From contig CANLXI010000019.1 in NCBI GenBank assembly GCA_947495035.1, forward strand, positions 62,001 to 126,000: a stretch of DNA of 64,000 nt, given 5' to 3'. The notes beneath the pieces were generated by a model. It saw only the letters and a list, made by a program, of their open reading frames with translations. It searched no databases and was not told the origin of the DNA. Positions 17,295-26,541 of the stretch are shown here, in pieces. Made by a program: the position numbers and the translations under genes. Position 1 is the first letter of the stretch, and every line of letters begins with the position of its first letter. This DNA comes from an uncultured Granulosicoccus sp. (GTDB lineage: Bacteria > Pseudomonadota > Gammaproteobacteria > Granulosicoccales > Granulosicoccaceae).

Positions 17295-19790
17295 GTGCGA
17301 TTACACGAAAAGCTGCTGTTTGCAATCGTCCCGGTATTCATCGTCTCCCTGTTGTCAGTCGGCTGGATCGTGTATGTCCAGTTGCGCCAGCATTCGCAGG
17401 ACGCGATGTACCGGCAGATGGACACTGTTCTGCAACAGACTCGACAGCAGACCGAATCCTTCAGCGAGACCCTGCAGGCCAACGCACTGCTGTTTGCCAA
17501 TTCGAACATGATCCAGCGTTACGTCATGGTCGAGGACGAGGCGGACCGCTATGATCTGATGCAGCCGGCATTGCTGAAACTGTTTGCCAGTTATCAGGAA
17601 GCCTACCCACAGTATCGTGAGATTCGCCTGCTGACACCAAGCGGCTATGAAGATACAAGACTGGCAATCGACGGCCTGCCCAATCGCAGTGATGAGGAAA
17701 GCGGCACACCCTTCTTCGATGCGCTGGAGTCCGGTCGCACTCCTTTTCATATGGAAATTCGCAGGAACGCCGACGACGGCCAGACCACATTGACAATTGG
17801 CCGCCCCTTGTGGGTGAAAGATCTCAATGTTCCGCCGCAGATCGCGGAAAATCGCCTGCGGGGCTATCTGGTCGTTACTGCAACTCTGGGTTTTCTGGAG
17901 TCGCTACTGCGGGAACAGACGCTGGGCAATGAAGGATACCTGATGGTGCTTGATCAGCGCGGCACTGTTCTGTTTCATCAGAAGCCCCATCTCGTTGGCA
18001 GTACCCTGTACAGCCTGATGTTCAGCCTTGCCGATATTCCCCCAGGCACGGCTGCATCGGATATTCCCATCCGCAATTTCAGAAATACAGTGCAGTGGCA
18101 CCCTTTGCAGAACGACCTGGTGCTGGTCGCTGTGGTTCCAGAAAGCGAATTCGCAGCCGCCAGTCGAACGCTGGCCAGATCCGTGGGTTCCATTACTCTG
18201 CTGGCGATCATGCTCGCCTCATTGACATTCTTCCTGTTGATCCGAACCACGGTATTGCGACCGATCGGTCGTCTGCGAGAGGCAGCCATTGCCTTTGGCA
18301 ACGGAGACAGCGGCGTGCAGATCGACATCAACCGGGCCGATGAAATCGGCGACCTGGCTCGAGCACTCTCTGGCATGAACCGCAAACTGGTGCTGTCCAT
18401 GAGCGAGCTGCAGCACTCACACGCCCGCATCGAGCAGCTGGCCTATCGCGATACCCTGACCGATCTTCCCAATCGTCGCCTGTTCATACGCCTGGCGGAG
18501 CAGGCGATGTCACAGGGGAGTCTCGACAGCAGCAAGCTTGCCGTGCTGTTTCTTGATCTGGATGATTTCAAGCGCGTCAACGATACCCTGGGCCATGAAG
18601 CCGGTGATCTGCTATTGCAGGAAGTATCGACTCGCCTGCAACACTGCATTCGCGAATCCGAGGAACTGGCATCCCCTGACTTGAAAGCCACCAGGATCGC
18701 CAATCAGGTGGCACGTATTGGCGGCGACGAATTCCTCATACTGATCACGTCACTGGGTCACCCCGAACACACGACCATTGTCGCGAGAAAGATCATCGAT
18801 GAGCTGGCCAGGCCCGTCAACATCGGAGATCGTTCCTTCGTGGTCGGCACCAGTATCGGCATTGCGATGTACCCCAGCGATGCACCGGATGTCGACGGCC
18901 TGATCAAATGCGCCGACACGGCCATGTACGAAGCCAAACGCGCACACAAGAACACCTATCGCTATTACGGCGCTCCCATGCAGGCTAACATCGAGAATCG
19001 GCTGCTACTGGAAGAGGACCTGCGACGGGCTATCAAGAAAGGGGAATTCGAGCTCTACTTCCAACCGCAGTTCGATACTCGTTCGGGCATCATGGCGGGC
19101 GCCGAAGTCCTGCTGCGCTGGAACCATCCGCAACGAGGCATGGTACCACCGGACATCTTCATACCGGTTGCCGAAGATACGGGCATGATCGCAGGACTTG
19201 GCGAATGGGTGCTGATGCAAGCCTGTCGCCAATGGCGTGATTGGCAGGACAGACGAATCGCACCCCGTCGTATCGCTGTCAACGTCTCGCAACGTCAGTT
19301 CGCATTGGGCAACCTCATGGCGGCGGTCGACAATGCCTTGTTGAGCAATGACATGGACGCGGACAATCTGGAACTGGAGCTCACGGAGTCGTGCATGATG
19401 CAAGCACCGACAGAGGTCGTCGAAACCCTGCAGACCCTCAGAAGCAGAGGTGTGAGAATCGCGATGGATGACTTCGGTACCGGCTACTCGTCTCTGGGCG
19501 CCCTGACCTCCTTGCCGATCGATACGCTGAAAATCGATCGCAGCTTCGTGAGCGGCATCGAGGAGGACTCTCAGAACAGCCTGGTTGTCTCAGCCATTCT
19601 GATGCTCGCCAGAAGCCTGAACCTTGAGATCGTTGCCGAAGGCGTTGAAGTGCAGGCCGAACTGGACTACCTGGCCAAACGTGATTGCGACATCGTGCAG
19701 GGGTATCTGCTGGGCAAACCTCTGACGGCATCGAGCATGACCGAACTGCTCGTGACCCTCAAGAACTCGACCCTGCAAATGACAGGCTGA
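17295..19790 (+). CDS. Membrane-bound GGDEF-EAL cyclic-di-GMP enzyme
   Basis: An 831-residue protein from a GTG at 17295. TM1 is at about 8-28, a periplasmic Cache-like sensor at 30-295 and TM2 at 300-322. HAMP comes next (LRPIGRLREAAIAFGNG), then GGDEF with an intact motif at residues 476-480 and EAL with EVL at 604-606. The EAL residues needed for phosphodiesterase activity are present: NVSQRQF, ELELTES, DDFGTGYSSLG, LKIDRSF, EIVAEGVE and the final QGYLLGKPL. No RxxD inhibitory site is seen before GGDEF. It may both make and degrade c-di-GMP in response to a periplasmic ligand, possibly delivered by the binding protein upstream. Confidence 0.88.
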   Translation: MRLHEKLLFAIVPVFIVSLLSVGWIVYVQLRQHSQDAMYRQMDTVLQQTRQQTESFSETLQANALLFANSNMIQRYVMVEDEADRYDLMQPALLKLFASYQEAYPQYREIRLLTPSGYEDTRLAIDGLPNRSDEESGTPFFDALESGRTPFHMEIRRNADDGQTTLTIGRPLWVKDLNVPPQIAENRLRGYLVVTATLGFLESLLREQTLGNEGYLMVLDQRGTVLFHQKPHLVGSTLYSLMFSLADIPPGTAASDIPIRNFRNTVQWHPLQNDLVLVAVVPESEFAAASRTLARSVGSITLLAIMLASLTFFLLIRTTVLRPIGRLREAAIAFGNGDSGVQIDINRADEIGDLARALSGMNRKLVLSMSELQHSHARIEQLAYRDTLTDLPNRRLFIRLAEQAMSQGSLDSSKLAVLFLDLDDFKRVNDTLGHEAGDLLLQEVSTRLQHCIRESEELASPDLKATRIANQVARIGGDEFLILITSLGHPEHTTIVARKIIDELARPVNIGDRSFVVGTSIGIAMYPSDAPDVDGLIKCADTAMYEAKRAHKNTYRYYGAPMQANIENRLLLEEDLRRAIKKGEFELYFQPQFDTRSGIMAGAEVLLRWNHPQRGMVPPDIFIPVAEDTGMIAGLGEWVLMQACRQWRDWQDRRIAPRRIAVNVSQRQFALGNLMAAVDNALLSNDMDADNLELELTESCMMQAPTEVVETLQTLRSRGVRIAMDDFGTGYSSLGALTSLPIDTLKIDRSFVSGIEEDSQNSLVVSAILMLARSLNLEIVAEGVEVQAELDYLAKRDCDIVQGYLLGKPLTASSMTELLVTLKNSTLQMTG

Positions 19791-19853
19791 TCCCGGTCCG
19801 CTGGATCGGACGGAATGGAAACGAATCAGCCGCGCAGCATCGAAACAGCACCC

Positions 19854-20924
19854 TCAGCCGAGCGAATCGCACTCCAGCCAGCGGCCTTGTTCATGACTCT
19901 CCAGACAACGCTGCAGGTAGTGCTGCAGACCAGCCGCATGAGCAAAATCCGGCGACCCCCGTTGCCCGCTCATCAGTGCACTGGCAAAGCGATCGAAAGT
20001 ATCCGGCTGCCTGTCACAGTCGACTTCTGTCCAGACGGGTGTGTGACGACTGTCCCCCAGACATGACAACAAACGGTCTCCGGCATGTCCGGTGGTGACC
20101 TGCAACGCTCCTTCGGTTCCATGAATGGTCAGGGAAAGATCATTGAAATACCCTGTCTGATAGCGAGACATCTGCACAGCACCCAGTGCACCGTTGCTCA
20201 GCTGCACATTGATGAGGCAACTGTCATTGGCATCCAGATGATATTCGCCGATTCTGTTGTCCGGTGCCTTGTCGAAGGTCTGCAGCCGGCATTGCAGGCC
20301 GCTGATCTCCATGCCGACTCCGGCCGTCACGAAATCCAGTATATGTATGCCGATATCCCCAAGCACGCCGGTAGAACCATGCGCCGTTGACAGACGCCAC
20401 AACCAGGCTTCCTCTTCCGACCACTCTCCCCAGTAGGGACTGACCAGCCAACTCTGACGATAGGCTGCATCTATATGACGGATCTCACCCAGCCGTCCCT
20501 GATCAACCCAGAGCCGCGCCTGATGGAGCGCACCCGAGATGCGATAACTCAGATTGACCATGTTCAACACGTCTGCCCTGACGGCAGCATCAACCATGGC
20601 CTGACTGGATCGGACCGTATCGGAGAGAGGCTTCTCACACAATACCGCAAGCCCGGCCTGCATGGACTGGATACTCACCGAGGCATGCAGTGCATCGGGA
20701 GTCACGACACTGACCGCATCCAGATCCGGATGAAGCAAGCCCTGCTCGAGTTCGCTGTAGGCATGAGCGATACCATGCTCTGCACAGAAACGCTCCAGTC
20801 GCGCCTGGTCCGGATCGACAGCGGCAACCACGGAGATATCGGATATCTCGGCAAATCGCAGTGCATGCGTCTGCGCCATTCGACCGGTGCCCACGAGAAG
20901 CACGCGTCGTGGCGTTTCAGCCAT
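19854..20924 (-). CDS. Gfo/Idh/MocA family oxidoreductase
   Basis: The 356-residue protein has an N-terminal NAD(P)-binding loop VLLVGTGRMAQTHALRF, the conserved CEKPLSDT lysine-proline segment, and a C-terminal alpha/beta domain with the YRQSW and HGSTGVLGDIGIHILDF regions, where an aspartate and histidine act in catalysis. Such enzymes oxidise sugars or cyclitols. The ATG at 20924 is 2 bases after the stop of the ThuA-like gene, so the two are co-transcribed. The pair is common in sugar or inositol catabolism. Confidence 0.85.
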   Translation of the reverse strand: MAETPRRVLLVGTGRMAQTHALRFAEISDISVVAAVDPDQARLERFCAEHGIAHAYSELEQGLLHPDLDAVSVVTPDALHASVSIQSMQAGLAVLCEKPLSDTVRSSQAMVDAAVRADVLNMVNLSYRISGALHQARLWVDQGRLGEIRHIDAAYRQSWLVSPYWGEWSEEEAWLWRLSTAHGSTGVLGDIGIHILDFVTAGVGMEISGLQCRLQTFDKAPDNRIGEYHLDANDSCLINVQLSNGALGAVQMSRYQTGYFNDLSLTIHGTEGALQVTTGHAGDRLLSCLGDSRHTPVWTEVDCDRQPDTFDRFASALMSGQRGSPDFAHAAGLQHYLQRCLESHEQGRWLECDSLG

Positions 20925-20926
20925 GT

Positions 20927-21715
20927 TCACCAGCGGAACCCTTCTTCGCCATCCTTGTGAAGACTGAGCCCGCGTTGCTTGATAGGCTCCAGAGCGTCGG
21001 CAGTCGGGCGGTTGGGCGCGTTCTCGATCCCCTTCCAGGCCGGCGCACGATTGTTGGCCCAATGAACCGCATTGCGCAACACCTGCTGCACATTGGCATC
21101 ATGGTAAATGGGGTAGGTCTCATGCCCCGGACCGAAGTAGAATATGCGTCCGGCACCACGCTGCCAGGTCATTCCCGAGCGGAACACCTCTCCACCCTCG
21201 AACCAGGAAGTGAATACCGTCTCCATGGGTTCGGGTACGGCAAAGGGCTCACCGTACATTTCCGACTGGGGCAATTCGAACCAGGGATCCAGACCTGCCG
21301 CGATCGGGTGCGAGCGGTTGATGACCCAGAGTCGTTCTCGTTCACCGGCCTCACGCCAGGTCAGGGAACACGGAGTGCCCATCAGTCGCTTGAAGATCTT
21401 CGAGAAATGCGCCGAGTGCAGGACCAGCAGACCCATGCCTTCCCAGACACGTTGTTGTACCCGGTCGACCACGTCATCACTGACTTCACCATGAGCCGCA
21501 TGCCCCCACCACAACAGGACGTCGGTCTTCTCCAGGACGCTGGCGCTCAGCCCGTGATCGGGTTGCTGCAGCGTTGCAGTACTGGCCTCTATGTTCGCCG
21601 ATTCAGCCAGTGCGGCGGCAATCGTTGCATGCATGCCGTCCGGGTACAGGGAACGCACATCGTCGTTGCTGTTCTCGTGGACATTCTCTCCCCACACCAG
21701 TGCCTTGACAGTCAT
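20927..21715 (-). CDS. ThuA-like trehalose-utilisation domain protein
   Basis: 262 residues with the ThuA (class I glutamine amidotransferase-like) pattern: VLLWWGHAAHGEVSDDVVDRV, GMGLLVLHSAHFSKIFKRLMG with the conserved HS, then FGPGHETYPIYHDANVQQVLRNAVHWA, which is the family signature at the end. ThuA proteins act in trehalose or keto-sugar catabolism in rhizobia, but the chemistry is poorly known. It overlaps the stop of pqiC by 4 bases and is followed directly by a Gfo/Idh gene. Confidence 0.8.
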   Translation of the reverse strand: MTVKALVWGENVHENSNDDVRSLYPDGMHATIAAALAESANIEASTATLQQPDHGLSASVLEKTDVLLWWGHAAHGEVSDDVVDRVQQRVWEGMGLLVLHSAHFSKIFKRLMGTPCSLTWREAGERERLWVINRSHPIAAGLDPWFELPQSEMYGEPFAVPEPMETVFTSWFEGGEVFRSGMTWQRGAGRIFYFGPGHETYPIYHDANVQQVLRNAVHWANNRAPAWKGIENAPNRPTADALEPIKQRGLSLHKDGEEGFRW

Positions 21716-22341
21716 GATTGCAACCTCATTTCTCGCAAGGCCTCCACGGCCAGAGCGGCTATATCGTCGATTCCCTTTGCCACGGCCACGAAGAACACGC
21801 GCTGCGCGGTATCCCTGCCGTAGAGCACGAACTCGAATGGCACACTTCGGAGCACGGTACGTCCATCTCCGGACAGCAGCAGTATCTGCCCAGCCATGTC
21901 GGCCCCCCCACGCGGTTCTCTCAGCAAACGGTCGAACTCGACCTCCACACGTGCCTTGGGACGATAGTCCCGTGGCCAGGGCTCGATCAGCACGGTGGCA
22001 TCGGCTCGTTCACGCAAGCGGTCAGCCAGCAGACGACTGATGGCGCTGGCCGGTTCTTCCGCCCAACGGTGATTCGAGTCCTGGCTCACCGTTCCGTCCG
22101 CATTGATGCTGCTGATCTGAGAGGTGCTGGCATAGCCGGGCAAGCTGACCGTGATCATCCCCAGAGCCTCCAGACTGGGCCCGCCGCTCCCCTCCTCCAG
22201 CGATTCTTCGCCCTGCAGAGGTTCGAGCAGATAGAGCCTGGGCGGTGGCCCACCGCCACAGGCACTCAGCAACCAGCACCCGGCCAGCAGACAGGCCAGA
22301 GAAGGAGACAATCGACGGCGTCGGGATAGTGGCTTTTTCAT
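21712..22341 (-). CDS. pqiC: PqiC/YmbA-type lipoprotein of an MCE transport system
   Basis: A 209-residue lipoprotein with a long basic leader and two possible lipoboxes (LLAGC at residue 22 or LSAC at 28); the second, followed by GGG, is more likely. The remainder matches the ABC-type transport auxiliary lipoprotein domain: RLYLLEPL, ISRLLADRLRERADATVLIEPWP and VEVEFDRLLREPRGG. PqiC sits in the outer membrane and docks the PqiB tunnel. It begins 3 bases after the pqiB stop. Confidence 0.8.
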   Translation of the reverse strand: MKKPLSRRRRLSPSLACLLAGCWLLSACGGGPPPRLYLLEPLQGEESLEEGSGGPSLEALGMITVSLPGYASTSQISSINADGTVSQDSNHRWAEEPASAISRLLADRLRERADATVLIEPWPRDYRPKARVEVEFDRLLREPRGGADMAGQILLLSGDGRTVLRSVPFEFVLYGRDTAQRVFFVAVAKGIDDIAALAVEALREMRLQS

Positions 22342-22344
22342 TGG

Positions 22345-24018
22345 CTAGCGCCCGGTAAGAATGGCATTGGGGTTTTCCTCCAGCAATTCTGCGAAGGCGG
22401 CGATCGAGCGTGCGGCAACACCCAGTTCTCGTATCGCGGATGACAGCTCGTAGTAGATTTCGGAATCGGGAGACACACCTTCCAGCACGTCATTGGCATT
22501 GCCTGATACCCGCGTCAGCAACGCGATCAGGGCTGGCAAGTCGGCCGTGGCGGATTCGACATGAGAGGCCGATGCCGCAATCGATGACATGGATGAGGAA
22601 AGATCCTGTGGCAAGGTTGCCATCTCCGGACTGGCGATGAGTTTACGCGCATCTTCCAGCAGGCCGGTGGCGGCAATGACCAGTGAGTCCAGAGGCAGTT
22701 CCGACAGGTTCTTCACCAGGGTTTCAACATCGGCGGTAACCGCTTCCACATTGGCGGGCATCACGGGAAGCGTCGGATAAGGCTTGCTGTCGAAGTCGAT
22801 CGCAGCACTGCTCGATAGCGGCTGGGTAACCAGATTGACCCTGAGTGACCCGGTCAGCAGATTGCCGCTGGCAAGCTGAACGCGCAAGCCGCCACTGACC
22901 AGTTGCTCAACGGCTTCAAACCACAGCTCCTGAGACACATCGGCCAGGCCCAGCATCGCAGGCTGGAACTGCAGTACAGCCGTGGCACTGCCTTCTCCAC
23001 CGATATTCTTTGGCAGATTGGCTGACACACTGGCAACACGGCCGACACGCATACCGTTGTATTCAACCGGCGTATTCGCACGCAATCCCTTCACCGAACC
23101 GGGGAACTCTGCCATGAAGCGATAACGCTCATCATCCTCACCATCAAACAGACTGCTTCTGGCTTCGCTCCGCGAACCGAACAATTTGTAGGATTTGCCG
23201 GTATCGACCACCGGACTGGATTTGATGATTTCCGGAGGATTTTCAAACGCGATGCCACCGGTGAACAACGCGGCAATGGATTCGACGCGTACCGAGGCAC
23301 CGTCCGCACCGATACTGCCCTCGACACCTGACACGCCGTAGAAACGGGTTCCAGGATAGACATTCCGATGGTGGGGCGCTTCGATGAATATGTCGAACAG
23401 TACCTTGGAGGCATCTGGCGACAAACGTCGTCGTTCCACCCGACCCACTTCGATCTGCCGCAGGAACACCGGGGATCCGACATAGATGTACCCCGCCTCA
23501 TCGGCACTGAGTGTCAGCCTCAGTCCCGGCGTGCCGCGAGTGGTCAGTGGAGGCTCCTTCAGCCCGATGTACTCTGAACGCCGCTCACCCGGCACATCGT
23601 CCCAATCCACCTCGATGAAGGAACCGGACAGCAGGGTACCCAGTCCGGAAATCTCGGTGGTATTGATTCGCGCATTGACGATCCAGAAGCGCGTGTCCTG
23701 ATCCAGATAGGGCGCAACCTGAGGGTCCATACGCACACTGACAACCACTGAATTCAAGTCGTCCGCCAGACGCACGGACTCCACCTTGCCCACTTCGACA
23801 TCGTTACGCCGCACCCGTGTTTCACCAGCGGTTACCCCGCCCGCCTTGTCGAAGGTTATCTCGACCAGCGGACCACGATCGTTATAGGAGTCCCACAGAA
23901 CCCAGACGGCAAACAGAATGGCGCCAAGGGGCAGAAACCAGGCCAGCGACAATCGCGCTGGTAGCCGCGCCGGTCGTCGTACCTTCGAGCTGGCAGGTTC
24001 CTTGATGTTATCAGTCAT
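22345..24018 (-). CDS. pqiB: PqiB, MCE-domain phospholipid-transport tunnel protein
   Basis: 557 residues: a short cytoplasmic arginine-rich end, one membrane helix (LAWFLPLGAILFAVWVLW), three MCE domains in a row (each starting with ITFDKAGGVTAGETRVRRND-, LSADEAGYIYVGSPVFLRQ- and FPGSVKGLRANTPVEYNGM-like sequences) and a long C-terminal helical needle (residues about 410-545). This is the PqiB layout, a hexameric tunnel spanning the periplasm for lipid traffic. It overlaps pqiA by 8 bases. Confidence 0.88.
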   Translation of the reverse strand: MTDNIKEPASSKVRRPARLPARLSLAWFLPLGAILFAVWVLWDSYNDRGPLVEITFDKAGGVTAGETRVRRNDVEVGKVESVRLADDLNSVVVSVRMDPQVAPYLDQDTRFWIVNARINTTEISGLGTLLSGSFIEVDWDDVPGERRSEYIGLKEPPLTTRGTPGLRLTLSADEAGYIYVGSPVFLRQIEVGRVERRRLSPDASKVLFDIFIEAPHHRNVYPGTRFYGVSGVEGSIGADGASVRVESIAALFTGGIAFENPPEIIKSSPVVDTGKSYKLFGSRSEARSSLFDGEDDERYRFMAEFPGSVKGLRANTPVEYNGMRVGRVASVSANLPKNIGGEGSATAVLQFQPAMLGLADVSQELWFEAVEQLVSGGLRVQLASGNLLTGSLRVNLVTQPLSSSAAIDFDSKPYPTLPVMPANVEAVTADVETLVKNLSELPLDSLVIAATGLLEDARKLIASPEMATLPQDLSSSMSSIAASASHVESATADLPALIALLTRVSGNANDVLEGVSPDSEIYYELSSAIRELGVAARSIAAFAELLEENPNAILTGR

Positions 24019-24637
24019 TGCTTGAATGGTCCCAAAGCAGGCGCGGATCCAGAGAACTGGCTGCCAGCATTGTAAATATCACGGAAATGGCAAAGGCGTT
24101 GATGCCCACACCGGGCACGATGGTCATGATAGCGCCCAACTGAATCAGTGCCGCCAGTACCGCAACAACGAAAACGTCGATCATCGACCAGCGACCGATG
24201 AATTCGGTCAGTGCATGCAGTCGATGGCGGGCATGGTCCGATATGTCCCAATCGCGCTGCAGACTCAGTGCCAGTCCGGCGATGACCAGAAACTTGATGA
24301 CGGGAATACAGATACTGGCAACGAAGATGATCAGTGAAACGACATAACTGCCACTTTGCAGCAATACGATCACCCCACTGATGATGGTGTCAGACGTGTT
24401 ACCGGTAAATGACCGGGTCTGCATGATGGGATAGAAATTGGCCGGAAAGTAGGCCATGATCCCCACGATGAGAAAGGCCCAGACACGCTGCAGGCTTTTG
24501 CTGCGTCGTGAACGCACCAAGGCTCCACAGTCACGACAGGGCTCATCGTCGGAGATGGGCTGCAGCGCGCCGCAGGAGGTACAGGCCTTGAGACCACCCT
24601 CGCGCGCACTCAGGACCTGCAAGTCAATATCGCCCAT
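24011..24637 (-). CDS. pqiA: PqiA-type membrane protein, second half
   Basis: A 208-residue protein with an N-terminal zinc-ribbon-like CTSCGALQPISDDEPCRDCGA and four predicted membrane helices, as in one half of E. coli PqiA. Its ATG at 24637 overlaps the end of the first half gene by 28 bases in another frame. Both halves have a complete zinc ribbon and four helices, so they are two PqiA genes, not one gene broken by a frameshift. PqiA partners PqiB in inner-membrane lipid transport. Confidence 0.85.
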   Translation of the reverse strand: MGDIDLQVLSAREGGLKACTSCGALQPISDDEPCRDCGALVRSRRSKSLQRVWAFLIVGIMAYFPANFYPIMQTRSFTGNTSDTIISGVIVLLQSGSYVVSLIIFVASICIPVIKFLVIAGLALSLQRDWDISDHARHRLHALTEFIGRWSMIDVFVVAVLAALIQLGAIMTIVPGVGINAFAISVIFTMLAASSLDPRLLWDHSSND

Positions 24638-25254
24638 ATCGTGTCCTTGCACAGAACCAGGTTGATGTAGCAGGAAATGGCGATCAGCAGCAGCAACGAC
24701 CAGAATGCCAGCCCCATGTGCAGATTGGCCAGCGTGCTGATCTTGACCAGCGACACGACCACGCCGACCATGAAGATTTCCGCCATGGCCCAGGGCTCCA
24801 TCCTGATCGACCAGCGAAAGGCTGTGCGCATGCCGCGACGAATCCTTCTCTTGAAGCGGATACGCCACAAGACCCATCCCAGCAACAGCAGACGTGTCAA
24901 CGGCAACAGCACGATGAAGGCAAGTGTCAGCAATGCCAGCCAGCGCATGTGGTTGAACCACAGCGCCGCGACCGCATCCAGTACCGAGATGTGGCTCGAG
25001 ATACCGGCTCGTGACAGTGACAGAAAGGGCAGGCACAGGCTCACCAGCAGCAACACGATGGATGCCAGCACAGCCGCCAGTGTACGATCCACCGTATGTG
25101 GCTTGCGTGTCTGAATGACATCGCCACATCGTTTGCAGCGCGCGTACTCGCCGGTTTCCAGTGCACGGCGATAGTGCAGCAGATCACAGCCGGGACAGGC
25201 GATCAGATTGTCCAGATCCGTTTGTTCTTCCGGGTTGCCCACGGCAATAGTCAT
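24610..25254 (-). CDS. pqiA: PqiA-type membrane protein, first half
   Basis: From the ATG at 25254 (MTIAVGNPEE) the product is 214 residues: a cytoplasmic zinc ribbon CPGCDLLHYRRALETGEYAR followed by KRCGD, then four helices (VLASIVLLLVSLCLPFLSL, LALLTLAFIVLLPLTRLLL, EIFMVGVVVSLVKIS and FWSLLLLIAISCYI). It is the first gene of pqiA-pqiA-pqiB-pqiC-thuA-gfo. The 386-base gap upstream to 25640 contains hairpins at 25568-25629 and no recognisable gene. Confidence 0.85.
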   Translation of the reverse strand: MTIAVGNPEEQTDLDNLIACPGCDLLHYRRALETGEYARCKRCGDVIQTRKPHTVDRTLAAVLASIVLLLVSLCLPFLSLSRAGISSHISVLDAVAALWFNHMRWLALLTLAFIVLLPLTRLLLLGWVLWRIRFKRRIRRGMRTAFRWSIRMEPWAMAEIFMVGVVVSLVKISTLANLHMGLAFWSLLLLIAISCYINLVLCKDTIWAILTCRS

Positions 25255-25567
25255 GAAAGGCAATTCACCTTCGGTTACAGCATTCAGGTGGCCTATTGTA
25301 GATGAGTCGCCAGACGGGGCGGTCTTTCTTGTCGATTCAGGGCGGCTGACAAGACGGCAGATGTTACCGTTACCGGGGAAACCGGGCAAAATCACGTTAC
25401 ATCGCATCCGCTAGCATCGGCAAGTCTGCCCTAGTTCCCCCTTGGAGGGCAAATGCTCGCAACCGTTCCCGACGGTCTGCCGCAAGGTTTGGTCCTTGTC
25501 CTTGCAATGAAGCCAGAGGCGCAGACAGTTGCCGTCTGTCGATGGTCCCACCGGCGCGACGGAAATG

Positions 25568-25629
25568 GCGGAGGCGCGCCGGATCGTCTTGCGCCTCCGC
25601 TGATGCCTTTTCGGCAGATCGCTCTGCCG
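25568..25629 (-). terminator. Two tandem hairpins after the DUF533-type gene
   Basis: GCGGAGGCGC (25568-25577) pairs with GCGCCTCCGC (25591-25600) and CGGCAGA (25612-25618) with TCTGCCG (25623-25629), two perfect stems within 62 bases. They lie 12 bases downstream of the DUF533-type stop on the minus strand. No T run follows, so they may be a factor-assisted terminator or an mRNA 3' protector. The rest of 25255-25640 shows nothing else. Confidence 0.5.
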
Positions 25630-25640
25630 GCTGGCTGCGC

Positions 25641-26444
25641 CTAGTTGTACAGCGTGGGCACACCCAGTTTCTGATGAATGGCATTTGCCTGCTCTTCGCT
25701 CATGCCGATGCCCTTGCGAAGCTTGTCCAGATATACCGCTTCCTCTCGAGAATCCAGATCGATGCCCAGCAGAGACATCATGTAGACCTGCATCTCGGCT
25801 CCCTGCGGCACGCTCCTGATGAAACCTTCCAGATCCAGAGGTGCGCGCATTTCACCGATAACGAACTGCCTCTCTTCCTCGGTAACTTCATCACCCAGAT
25901 GAGCAACGATCTTCTGTTGCTCGGACTGATCTATATTGCCGTCCGATTTTGCGGCATTGACCATGGCCTGAATCAGGATGCGAGCCAGATCTTCCTGAGC
26001 CGGTTCGGGCTCGGGCACCTTGTTGCCCTGCAACGCCGAGTTGAGCAGATCGCCGAGGCTGCCACCAGCCGGGGAAGGCACGCTCGAGCCACCGGACAGA
26101 CCGCTGGCGCCGCCAGAGATACTCTCCAGCAAGCCACCAAGCCCTCCGCCCATGCTACCACCGGACTTGCCTCCGAGCAGGGCACCCAGATCACCCAATC
26201 CACCTCCCTGATTCATGTTGTTGCCTTGCTGGCCACCTTGCTGGCCACCCAGAAGACCTCCCAGGGCACCTCCAAGGCCACCTCCAAGGCCACCTGCACC
26301 GCCGCCGCCAAGCACACTGCCCAGCATGCCGCCCAGACCACCTGCGCCACCGCTGGATGCGCCACCGCGGTTGACCATCTTGCCAACCCCCTTTGCCACG
26401 GCAATACCAACTGCAATTCTTCCCAGAGTTCCTACAAGGCTCAT
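25641..26444 (-). CDS. DUF533/TerB-like protein with Gly-rich N-terminal half
   Basis: 267 residues from an ATG at 26444 with AGAGGAGTG upstream. Residues 24-130 are very rich in glycine (runs such as GGLGGGLGGALGGLLGG), with a leading segment MSLVGTLGRIAVGIAVAKG. The C-terminal 130 residues are the TerB-like DUF533 domain (E. coli YebE type): ILIQAMVNAAKSDGNIDQSEQQKI, TEEERQFVIGEM, and EAVYLDKLRKGIGMS. It probably associates with the membrane. Function is unknown. Confidence 0.75.
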   Translation of the reverse strand: MSLVGTLGRIAVGIAVAKGVGKMVNRGGASSGGAGGLGGMLGSVLGGGGAGGLGGGLGGALGGLLGGQQGGQQGNNMNQGGGLGDLGALLGGKSGGSMGGGLGGLLESISGGASGLSGGSSVPSPAGGSLGDLLNSALQGNKVPEPEPAQEDLARILIQAMVNAAKSDGNIDQSEQQKIVAHLGDEVTEEERQFVIGEMRAPLDLEGFIRSVPQGAEMQVYMMSLLGIDLDSREEAVYLDKLRKGIGMSEEQANAIHQKLGVPTLYN

Positions 26445-26541
26445 GATTTCACTCCTCTCAAATCCGTATGCAACGCCGCACATGCGACGAGATGCCTTAA
26501 AGTGTACCTGAACAGCCACGACCCCCGACATATCTGACACG

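Noticed and set aside
24011..25254. Possible frameshift dividing a single pqiA gene.
   Set aside because: Each part has its own zinc ribbon and four helices plus a good start, so two genes is the simpler reading.
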